This document shows, one piece after another, positions 1 through 9,514 of a stretch of 64,000 nucleotides of DNA. Origin of the DNA: Zingiber officinale (lineage: Eukaryota > Streptophyta > Magnoliopsida > Zingiberales > Zingiberaceae); contig NC_056004.1 in assembly GCF_018446385.1 (NCBI RefSeq), forward strand, positions 24,310,492 to 24,374,491, read 5' to 3'. Position numbers and translations under genes: made by a program. The notes below the pieces were generated by a model that was not told the DNA's origin, searched no databases, and worked only from the letters and a program-made list of their open reading frames with translations. Each line of letters opens with the position of its first letter. Position 1 is the first letter of the stretch.

Positions 1-804
1 CAAGAGCTGAATCTATCAGTGGATTGATCAGTGGATTGATCAGTGGATCGATCAGTGGATCGATCCAGGCTTTTCCCAGCGAACAGAAAGCTTCCGGATT
101 GATCAGTGGATAGATCCAGAGGTCTCAATCGATCAGTGGATCGATTGGGACGCTGCTGCTTCGCGCGATAAGCGCTGGATTGATCCGTGGATCGATCCAG
201 ACATTTTTTCAGAGCACAGAGGCACTCTGGATCGATCCGTGGATCGATCCAAAGCCTCCCCAATCGATTGGGAGCAATCCAATCGATTGGGATTCGACCG
301 TTGGCGTCGTTTATAGCTGTTGGCATGCGATTCCTTCAGCACTTCTTCACCGATTCATTTCAGATCTTCACCAGCTCCTCCACAGCTCTTCTCAAGCTCG
401 AGATCGCCAGTTCTTGAAGGTTCTTGGAGGATCTTCCAAGTCAAGAGGCAGATCAAAGCAAGAAGAAGAAACTAGGGTTAGGGTTTGTGCACTCATTGTA
501 AGCTTGTATGCTTGTATTTCTTTATTACCCTTTCTTCTTCTTGTATTGAGTCTTGTAGGGCTTCTCCACCCTTGGTAGTTACCATAAAGGAGAGTTTCAT
601 TAGTGGAGGGTGTGTGTGTTGGTGTGGATCCTTGGACTAGTCACCTCTTGTGAGGTGGATACCAAGTAAACTAACCGTGTTAGCGTTGTGTGATTTGTTT
701 CTGTATTTTCCGCTGCACATCTTCGAAGAAACAAGCAACGCCGAACACCGGGCACGCGACGAGCTATTCACCCCCACCCCCTCTAGCTACTTTTGATCCT
801 AACA
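1..804 (+). repeat. 5' LTR (partial) of family-A retroelement A1
   Basis: The window opens inside this LTR. From base 1 it matches the second half of the LTR at 2878-4365 (position 1 corresponds to about 3439) and it ends in CCTAACA directly before a primer-binding site. It holds the GATCGATC palindrome array (about 14-290), the conserved GACCGTTGGCGT / TTATAG stretch (about 296-317), a possible weak core promoter, and a C-rich end. It has fewer palindrome units than its 3' partner. The first part of the LTR lies outside the window. Open frames across the array are artefacts of the repeat. Confidence 0.88.
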
Positions 805-806
805 AG

Positions 807-818
807 TGGTATCAGAGC
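807..818 (+). other. Primer-binding site of A1 (initiator Met-tRNA type)
   Basis: TGGTATCAGAGC lies two bases after the LTR end. It is the standard plant Ty1/copia primer site complementary to the 3' end of initiator tRNA-Met. It fixes the plus orientation of A1 and identifies 1-804 as a 5' LTR. Confidence 0.93.
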
Positions 819-936
819 AAGGTCGCTCTTCACCGGAATCATCGCCGGAAGGGTCAAGTATAACAAGAAAAGCTAGAGGGTGAAGAAGTTGGAGAAAATT
901 CTTCAAGTTCAAGATTTTATCAAGCTCAACTTCAAG

Positions 937-2717
937 ATGCAATTCCAAGATGGACTTGGATTTGATACAAGGGTGGCTCCACCATACACTTCCACGAGTT
1001 TCGATTCTTGGAAATCAATAATCGAAAATTTTCTTATGATGGAGATAGAGCAATGGTTTGCTCTTATGGAAGGCTTCAAGGCTCCAACAAACTCCAAGGG
1101 CAAGCTTCTCAAGAAAAGCAAATGGAGCTCGGAGCAAGTCCAAAGGTGCGAGGCCAATGACAAAGTGACCAAGCTTTTGGTAAATTTATTGTCAAACACC
1201 ATCCTTTGCAAAATTGGAGAATTTGAAGATGCAAAGGATTTATGGAGCAAATTGGCCAAGCTTCATGAAGAGATCCCCTCCACTGTACAAGAGCAAGAAG
1301 TATCCAGAGAGGGTGACTCTTTGGAGCAAGACCAAAAGGAGGACTCCGAGGTTGAGAGATGCTCAACCTACGAAGAAGAAGTCCAAGAAGAAGCTTCATC
1401 CTCAAGGGAATGCATCGAAGGGAACAAGGAGGGAGCATACTCTTTGCTTCATATTCAAGATGATGAAGCCTCCACCTCTAGGATTGAGGGGAGCGATCCT
1501 TGGTGACGCCGGATCAAGAAGAAGGAGAAGCCTCTACATCCGGGTCAAGAGACGAAGAGGAGGAAGAAGATTCTACCTCCACAAGTCAAGAAAAATCAAA
1601 TGGAGGGGAATCAAGGTCCGATCAAGAGGAAGCTTCCACCTCCGGATACAAAGGAAAAGATGCTACCCTTACAAGCAAAGGTATAAATATTTTAATTAAT
1701 AATAAAAATCATATTATATGCTTTGAATGTAGGGAACATGGGCACTACAAGAGCAAGTGCCCCAAATTGGCCAAGAAAAAGGGCAAAATGGCACAAAAAG
1801 GCAAGGAGAAGCTCAAGGAGACCATCCCCGGAACAAAAAAGAGCAAGGAGCACATTGTGTGCTTCCTGTGCAACCAAAAGGGGCATTACCGAAGTCAATG
1901 CCCCAAGGGGAAGAAGATGGTCAAGGCTCAAGGAGGCACTAGTCAAAGGGGAGCCTCCAAGGTAAAGAGGAAGGTAACTTTTATTGAGCCTACCTCTTTA
2001 CATCATGGTAAAAAGCATGCTAGTTCTAATTTTTATCATTTTAATGCAATTTACCATAAGAATAGAAAGCATGAGGGCTTTAAGGAAAAGCATGTGGCTC
2101 TACATGCCAAAACTACCCAACCTAAGGTTAGGAAGGTAGATAGACACTTGGGCGGGAACACTAAGGATAATAGATACAAGCCCAAAAACAAAAATGCTCA
2201 TGGAAAACCAAAAACTAAGGACTTAGTGATAGAAAATCAAGTCTTGAGGTCAAGACTTGATAAAATGGAAAAGACCCTAAAAAAGATGGAAAATATTCTA
2301 AAAGGGCAAAATGAGCATAGCCTAGGTCTAGGAGCACAAAGGTCATCTAATGGCCATAGGGGTTTGGAATACAAACCAAAGGCTAAGAAGGATGTAATCT
2401 CTTACCATAGGGTTCCATATAGTTATGGAACCAACCCTAGGTCTAGTGGTCAAGTCAAAAATACAAGGGATGTTATCCCTAAGAGTATTTTTGAAACAAA
2501 TGTGACTAAGACTTCTAAGAAGTCTAAGAAAGTCACAAAGAAGGTTACAAGGGAAGTAATCCCTAGAGTTGACCTAGAAAATGTGACCAAGGCTTCTAAG
2601 AAGCCAAACAAGGTCACTAGGAAGGTATCTAGGGAAGTTATCCCTAGTGAATACCTAGAGCATCCAAGGAGCACCAATAGGTTTTGGGTTCTTAGGAGCA
2701 TTTTCTCTATCCCATAG
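937..2717 (+). pseudogene. gag: Copia-type gag of A1, broken by a one-base frameshift
   Basis: Retroelement capsid/nucleocapsid protein that would package element RNA in cytoplasmic particles. The first ATG in frame is at 937 (upstream codons have no ATG). The N-terminal part has the copia gag pattern (SFDSWKSIIENFLMMEIEQW, later LWSKLAKLHEE). The middle is acidic and Ser/Glu-rich. Two CX2CX4HX4C zinc knuckles follow (CFECREHGHYKSKC and CFLCNQKGHYRSQC), then a coiled coil (ENQVLRSRLDKMEKTLKKME) and a basic tail with a repeated REVIP module. Frame one stops at 1506 and the rest continues in another frame from about 1500. The related copy A2 has five G where A1 has four (1486-1489), so a single G loss explains the break. 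No protease, integrase or RT follows: the element is gag-only. Confidence 0.85.
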
Positions 2718-2983
2718 ATGGGTTAGAGAGTGTCAACTCTGAGAAGAAGGGTAGTTAACCCAACTTTGAAGAAATTGACACTCAAGGAGCATTTTCAAGA
2801 TTTTTGTTAACCTTTGAAAATGAAATGGATTTATTATTTACTCTTTGAAAGAGTAAAATGTGCCTAATGGTGGAGATTGTTGGTGCAATATCCCTTAGGT
2901 CAAGGTTGACTGCTTTGACCAAGCTTGAGTCTTGGTCATAGTTTCGATGTTTGACAATACATGTAGACACATGGACAATGCAG

Positions 2984-3190
2984 GTGAAAGTCCTAGTGAG
3001 TGAAGCTAGGCAGATGGAAATCCTGGTGGGTGAAGCCAGGTGAAAGTCCTAGTGAGTGAAGCTAGGCAGTATGGAAGTCCTGGTGAGTGAAGCCAGGCAA
3101 AAGGAAAATACTGGTGAGTGAAGCCAGGTGAAAGTCCTAGTGAGTGAAGCTAGGCAGATTGAAAACCCTAGTGAGTGAAGCTAGGTGAAA
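2984..3190 (+). repeat. Array of short hairpin units in the LTR (A1 3' LTR)
   Basis: About eight units of 24-26 bp, each containing CCTAG or CCTGG, the loop TGAGTGAAG, and the matching CTAGG or CCAGG. The arms covary: units with CCTAG carry CTAGG (2992-3010), units with CCTGG carry CCAGG (3022-3040). Homologous arrays lie at 6286-6540, 39098-39262, 44840-45030, 58290-58720 and 59225-59550. Confidence 0.9.
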
Positions 3191-3450
3191 GTCCAAGTAG
3201 GTCAAAGGGATTGATCGGATACTTGGCACAAGGAAGAAAAGACCAAGTAGGTCAAAGGGATTGACCGGATACTTGGCAAGAAGAAAAAAGTCCAAGTGGG
3301 TTAAAGAGATTGACCGGACACTTGGTGAGAGAGTCCTAGCTGGTCAAGGGTGACCGGATGCTAGGTTTTATGTACCAACGAGTCATGGTTGACCGGATGT
3401 TGGTTTGGGAGGCTTGGGACTTGGTTTTGGGTAAAAACCAAGAGCTGAAT

Positions 3451-3860
3451 CAATCAGTGGATTGATCAGTGGATTAATCAGTGGATTGATCAGTGGATCG
3501 ATCAGTGGATCGATCCAGGCTTTTCCCAGCGAACAGAAAGCCTCTGGATCGATCAGTGGATCGATCCAAGCCTCCGGATCGATCAGTGGATCGATCCAGG
3601 CCTCCGGATCGATCAGTGGATCGATCCAAGCTTTTCCCAGCGAAAAGAAAGCTTCCGGATCGATCAGTGGATCGATCCAGAGGTCTCAATCGATCAGTGG
3701 ATCGATTGGGACGCTGCTGCTTCACGCGATAAGCGCTGGATTGATCCGTGGATCGATCCAGACATTTTTTTATAGCACAGAGGCACTCTGGATAGATCCG
3801 TGGATCGATCCAAAGCCTCCCCAATCGATTGGGAGCAATCCAATCGATTGGGATTCGACC
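3451..3860 (+). repeat. GATCGATC palindrome minisatellite in A1 3' LTR
   Basis: Tandem copies of GGATCGATC-AGT-GGATCGATCC with variable spacers, ending in two CCAATCGATTGG palindromes. Each unit can fold on itself. Short open frames in both directions (Gly-Ser-Ile-Ser repeats on plus, Asp-Arg-Ser-Thr repeats on minus) come from the repeat and are not proteins. Confidence 0.9.
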
Positions 3861-4365
3861 GTTGGCGTTGTTTATAGCTGTTGGCGTGCGATTCCTTCAG
3901 CACTTCTTCACCGATTCATTTCAGATCTTCACCAGCTCCTCCACAGCTCTTCTCAAGCTCGAGATCGCCAGTTCTTGAAGGTTCTTGGAGGCTCTTCCAA
4001 GTCAAGAGGCGGATCAAAGCAAGAAGAAGAAACTAGGGTTAGGGTTTGTGCACTCATTGTAAGCTTGTATGCTTGTATTTCTTTACTACCCTTTCTTCTT
4101 CTTGTATTGAGTCTTGTAGGGCTTCTCCCCCCTTGGTAGTTACCATAAAAGAGAGTTTCATTAGTGGAGGGTGTGTGTTTTGGTGTGGATCCTTGGACTA
4201 GTCACCTCTTGTGAGGTGGATACCAAGTAAACCAACCGTGTTAGCGTTGTGTGATTTGTTTCTGTATTTTCCGCTGCACATCTTCGAAGAAACAAGCAAC
4301 GCCAAACACCGGGCACGCGACGAGCTATTTACCCCCCCCCCCTCTAGCTACTTTTAGTCCTAACA

Positions 4366-6085
4366 GTTATAGGATATATTCTTTTGAAAAATTATTTCCT
4401 TTTGATGTATGCCATAACATAATCATGCATTAAGTTTAATTCCTTGTAATTAAGGACAAATGACATTTAACAACACTTATTAACAAGTGACATCTTAGGT
4501 GGATGTCTAATATCTCTAAAATGCCTAGATAGATATGCATGATCCCTAGAATTGGGCAAAACCAAAATCTCACATCTCACAAGGACTATAAGGTGACTTG
4601 TATGTGTTTTAGTGCACATTAGATACAAGTGAGATGTTAGGAAGATGAATAAAACTCAAGATGCTGATTTAGTGCATTCTTTTGAGTTTTAGAGTCATCA
4701 AAACACATAGTTATGTGTTTTCCCATCATTGGGAAAGCTAATGTACAAGTCATGTGCATTAAACCCAAGGAATGTGATGGGATATTGGTTTTGAAAATTA
4801 TTTTAAAAGGTTTTTGGAAAACCTTGGTGAAGGCTATCTTTTGATAGTAATCACCATTGAATAGTTAGACACAAACTTGAAGAAAACGCTAAAGTTTTAG
4901 CAAGTTTTCAAGCTTGTATCAATCTTTGAAAATATGATGTATTTTCATAGAAAACTATTTTTTTCATGATAAAGTATGCCCTAAATAATGTATACACGAA
5001 ATTTCATGATTTTTGGATTTTTGTAGAATTTTCTAGGGGTTTCTGTAGTTGGCTGAATTTGAAATTCATCAACTATCAGAGCTCCGATCGATCCATGGAT
5101 CGATTGGAGTGTATGAATCGATCAGTGGATCGATTCAGAAGGCAATTCTCGCGAGCAGAAGCTCGCTGGATCGATCATCCGATCGATCTACACATCTTGA
5201 ATCGATCAGTGGATCGATTCAGCTAGGTTCAATCGATTGGAACCCAACTCCAATCGATCCAGGATTCTGATTTTGGCTGGGAAAGCTTATTTTCAGCATT
5301 TTGAACCTATTTTAGTCTAGGTAACCATTCCTAACCCCTCAAAATACATTTGTATACATAAAAGGGTGTTTTCATATTGAAAACAAAGATGGATTGGTTA
5401 GGGAGACTAAGTTAAAGTTTAGGTTGAGGTTTGCTTCAAATTTTTGAATATTTGAACCTCAAAACTTCGTAATTTGGGGTTTCTAAAGGTTTAGGGATTC
5501 CAAGTCACTGTTGGTGCAATGACAGAAGTTATTACCATGTCTTTAGGGGAAGGGACTCTTTAAAGACATTAAAATTATTTTTCCTGAACCTTGGAAGGTA
5601 GTTAACCTTCCTTTCAGAAAATGCTCATGAATGAGCGTTTGAACTTGAAATGGGGAGTGGATATCCTCATTATTTCAAGTGGTATTTCAAATGGTTGAAA
5701 AATGCTCAAGGTTGGGCATTTGTCTACTTTGAGGGAGAATATAGGGAAAATAAAGGGTATGGGACCTTCATTATGATGTTGATCACGACCTTGAGAAACT
5801 CTTCAGGGGGAGAGTTTAAAAAGGGATAAAGGTTCAACGAGTGAAGTAGTAACCAATGATGGGTATCTCTTCAGAGGGAGAGATAGTGGTTGTTTGATGT
5901 GTGCCAATAGGGGGAGAATGTGTGGTTTAAGTTAGGCCTTCATTACCTATGGGGGAGGTCATAGGGGGAGAATGAAGGGAACCAACATTCATACTTTGGC
6001 ATGAAGAGAGTTAAGGCTGTGGGATTAGCTTAACTCAGAGTAGTCCTAACTTAAAGGTATTGTCAAACATCAAAAAGGGGGAGAT
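4366..6085 (+). mobile_element. 3' internal region of a second family-A copy (A0)
   Basis: Non-coding. It aligns along its length with the reverse complement of about 39414-41290, the 3' internal part of element A2, and ends in a polypurine tract AAAAAGGGGGAGATT just before an LTR. Its 5' half (gag) is not in the window. The first bases GTTAT directly follow the A1 3' LTR, so A1 may have inserted here, with the matching duplication left of the window. It includes a GATCGATC palindrome array at about 5083-5262 and G-rich, GGGGGAGA-like patches at 5750-6085. Confidence 0.8.
5083..5262 (+). repeat. GATCGATC palindrome array inside the internal region of A0
   Basis: Copies of GATCGATCCATGGATCGAT and AATCGATCAGTGGATCGATT, then CAATCGATTGGAACC, about 0.8 kb upstream of the polypurine tract. 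The counterpart in A2 is at about 40350-40530. It is the same kind of array as in the LTR but at a second site in the element. Confidence 0.85.
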
Positions 6086-7541
6086 TGTTGGTGCAATATC
6101 CTTTAGGTCAAGGTTGACTGGGTTGACCAAGCTTGAGTCTTGGTCATAGTTTCGATATTTGACAATACATGTAGACACATGGACAATGCAGGTGCAGTTG
6201 TTCATATGGGGAGATTTTGATCAGGGACTGATCAGTGTGAATGAAGAAGAGTCAAGTAGGTCAAAAGTGACCGGATACCTGACTGAAAAGTCCTAGTAAG
6301 TGAAGCTAGGCAGAAGGAAATCCTGGTGAGTGAAGCCAGGTGAAAGTCCTAGTGAGTGAAGCTAGGCAGAAGGAAATCCCTAGTGAGTGAAGCTAGGTGA
6401 AAGTCCTAGTGAGTGAAGCTAGGCAGAAGGAAATCCTGATGAGTGAAGCCAGGTGAAAGTCCTAGTGAGTGAAGCTAGGCAGAAGGAAATCCCTAGTGAG
6501 TGAAGCTAGGTGAAAGCCCTGGTGAGTGAAGCCAGGCAAGGGAAAATCCAGATGGATCAAGGATGATCAAACATCTGGTGTTTGGGAAGTCCAAGTAGGT
6601 CAAAGGATTGACTGGATACTTGGCACGAAGAGAAAAGTCCAAGTGGGTCAAAGGGATTAACCGGACACTTGGTGGGGAGTTCTGGCAGGTCAAGGGAGTG
6701 ACCAGATGCTAGGTATGATGTACCAACAGGTCAAGGTTGACCGGATATTGGTTTGAGAGGCTTGGGACTTGGTTTTGGGCAAAAACCAAGAGCTGGATCA
6801 ATCAGTGGATCGATCCATGCCTTTCCTAGCGAACAGAGAGCCTCTGAATCGATCAGTGGATCGATCCAGAGGTTCCAATCGATCAGCCGATCGATTAGGA
6901 CGCTGCTGCTTCACGTGATAAGCGCTGGATCGATCCGTGGATCGATCCAGGCATTTTTTCCAGAGCACAGAGGTGCTCTGGATCGATCCGTGAATCGATC
7001 CAAAGCCTCCCCGATCGATTGGGAGTTTTCGAATCGATCGGGATCCGACCGTTGCGTCGTATTTGAGCTGCAGGCGGGCGTGTCCTTCAGCACTTCTTCA
7101 CCGATTCATTTCACATCTTCACCAACTCCTCCATAGTTTTTCTCAAGCTCGAGATCGCCAGTTCTTGAAGGTTCTTCCAAGTCAAGAGGCGGATCAAGAG
7201 AAGAAGAAGAAACTAGGGTTAGGGTTTTTGCACTCATTGTAAGCTTGTAAGCTTGTATTTCATTACCTTTCCCTTTCTTCTTGTATTGAGTCTTGTAGGG
7301 CTTCTCCGCCCTTGGTAGTTACCATAAAGGAGGGTTTTATTAGTGGAGGGTGTGTGTGTAGGTGTGGATCCTTGGACTAGTCACCTCTTGTGAGGTGGGT
7401 ACCAAGTAAACCAATCTTGTTAGCGTTGTGTGATTTGTTTCTGTATTTTCCGCTGCACATCTTCGAAGAAACAAGCAACGACGAGCATCTAGCACGCGAC
7501 GAGCTATTCACCCCCCCTCTAGCTACTTTTCGGTCCCAACA
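6086..7541 (+). repeat. 3' LTR of A0 (complete, 1456 bp)
   Basis: Begins TGTTGGTGCAATATCC after the polypurine tract and ends TTTTCGGTCCCAACA. It has the same internal order as the A1 LTR: short hairpin array 6286-6540, nested hairpins 6548-6755, palindromes 6793-7050, U5 with a seven-C run. It contains the clearest covarying nested hairpin, CCAGAT...GATCA...TGATC...ATCTGG at 6548-6578. Confidence 0.9.
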
Positions 7542-7816
7542 AATTATAGCAAATGAAACTAAAACCTCTAATATATCATACTATCCATCTATATTTTATG
7601 GGGTTAAATTTACTGTAATTATTTGACTAACTGAACTAATGTTAATTTTTTCTTGCATATATTCCACTTATAATTGTTTTTTATTTACACGTGACATATG
7701 TTCAATGATGCTTGCCCAAGCATTTAAACAAACAATGAAAACGGATGAATATAAGACAATTAAATATATATTCTATCCTCTTAATAATTGATCCTATTTG
7801 AAATAAGGAAAGATGG
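7542..7816. other. Unassigned AT-rich flank between A0 and element L
   Basis: About 275 bp between two retroelements. No gene, repeat or RNA is recognisable. It ends at the CGCGC target duplication of element L. Confidence 0.5.
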
Positions 7817-7821
7817 CGCGC

Positions 7822-9514
7822 TGATAATCGTCGTTTTGCATATTACTAGGCGCTCCAAATTAATAAAGATTGGGAACTCAACTAAATTAAAGAAAAGTGT
7901 TGTAGCAACGAGTCTCAAGTCGTATTTTTCCAAGGATAACTAGTAAAAAGTGTGTGTTAATTCTAGAATTGATTCAAATCGAATTATTACATCAACAAGG
8001 TCAATTAAGCTTTTCCATTTAATTCACTTTACAACTTGTTTTCATCTAATTAATTCAAGAATTGAATCGAAGAAAAGTCATCATCATCTAAACATGATTC
8101 AACTCCACCTCATCAAATTAGCATCACTCTATCATCATTGACTCAAGTTCTTTAACTAACAAATTATCCAATCTCACACTTGATCATTAACATACAATTT
8201 AGGTAACAATCGAAAGCTCAAGTAAGCATTCAACGTTGAAACTCCATGTCAGTTACCATAAATCCAATGCAGAGAACAAAAATTAACTAACTAAATAACC
8301 AAAACTAAACAAACTTGTGTTAATCATAACTTCTAATTCAAATCAGAATCTAAATTACAAACTAATTAAGTAGTTGTAAAAAGGATTGGATTGCAGAAAT
8401 TCAACAAAATCAGAATTGCAAGTGAGAACATCAAAAATGGAATTGCATAAGAAACTCAATCAAAAACTGAAGTAGGCAATGCAAAACAAAGAATAAAGTG
8501 CAATCTATCTATCAGATCTTCATATCTGAGCAAAGGAATGACAGATTAAAAAAAAACTAACTAATAACACTCCACAATCCAAAATCTGCAATCGAACCTC
8601 TCCTCTCTGTCGTGTCACTGAATTGCTTCTGGAAACGCCCTTCGAGCACTGAACAACGAAAATCTGAACTCATAGCTCATTCAGGAGAAGTCAAAAGCTA
8701 CTGGGAATGCCCTAACTGGCTCAAAACCCTCTGAATTCACCAATCGCCAAGAAATAGAGGATATTCTAGAATCGCGAGGTGAAATCGATGATGGAGTGAA
8801 ATCGGAAATGTTGGGGAACGCCCTCTGACACCTCCGTTAGATGATGGCAACACAAGAACGGGGAACGCCCTCAAGCCCTCAATTCTCTCTCTGCTCTTGG
8901 ATTGATGGTCGTCGGATCATTGTAATCTCACCGGAGATGAAGAGATTAGGTTTTTAGATCTGGAAGTAGAATGGGAGGCTTCGACGTCGCTAAAGAAGGA
9001 GGAGCAGTGCTAAAATCGTGAAAACGTCGAGCTCGTCAAAGCCACTGTAGCTTCTCCGGTTTTAAACCTCTCCCAATCTGATCCAATAGTCCAGATTAAT
9101 TTAGGTCTTGATCAACAGCTAGAAAGTCTTGGATCTTGATCAAAATCTCTAGATCTTCATCAACAGACGAGATCTGCTCCTCATTATTTTGGATGGACCA
9201 GATCCTTGACGGATGGCTAAGATCTCTCCTATCTTCAATGAACGGTCACAATCGCTCCAAGACTTGATCGACTTGTTTAGCCCTATATTTGAGCCCAAAT
9301 GTGGTTTGATTTGATCGGGTCCACGACCCTTTTGATGCATACAAAATAATAATCAAATATTAGCATCAAATATCATGATAATAACTAATTTGTAATTAAG
9401 TCCAAAATTAAATGCAATTAATGAAACATGATGAAAATATAAGTTCAATCTATGAGAAGATCATTAAAAGCATGCATTATGAATCAAAATAATGTAGCAA
9501 AATCATGGTTATTA
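7822..9514 (-). repeat. 3' LTR of element L (1693 bp)
   Basis: Matches 14480-16206 nearly throughout. It ends ATTA where the partner has ATCA. It lacks about 50 bp present in the partner near 15530-15590; the deletion lies between short CCCTCAA repeats. On the minus strand it follows a TGTGGGGGATT purine tract (9515-9525). Confidence 0.9.

Larger units (their letters stand above)
2878..4365 (+). repeat. 3' LTR of A1 (complete, 1488 bp)
   Basis: Starts TGTTGGTGCAATATC after a purine-rich GGTGGAGAT and ends CTTTTAGTCCTAACA. Order inside: a hairpin at 2916-2938, an array of 24-26 bp hairpin units (about 2984-3190), larger nested hairpins (about 3190-3404), a CTTGGTTTT/AAAACCAAG hairpin (3420-3442), a GATCGATC palindrome array (3451-3860), the conserved GACCGTTGGCGT stretch, then U5 with a C-run at 4332-4342. 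Compared with the 5' LTR it has extra palindrome units. Confidence 0.9.

Noticed and set aside
2984..3190. CRISPR-like array of short repeats
   Set aside because: Units are contiguous hairpins without unique spacers, lie in an LTR, and the DNA is plant nuclear.
3462..3824. Long frames rich in Gly-Ser-Ile and Asp-Arg-Ser repeats on both strands (also at 180-578, 6753-7136, 44197-44569, 40307-40561)
   Set aside because: They are translations of the GATCGATC palindrome array, open on both strands because the repeat has no stop; lengths differ between LTR copies.
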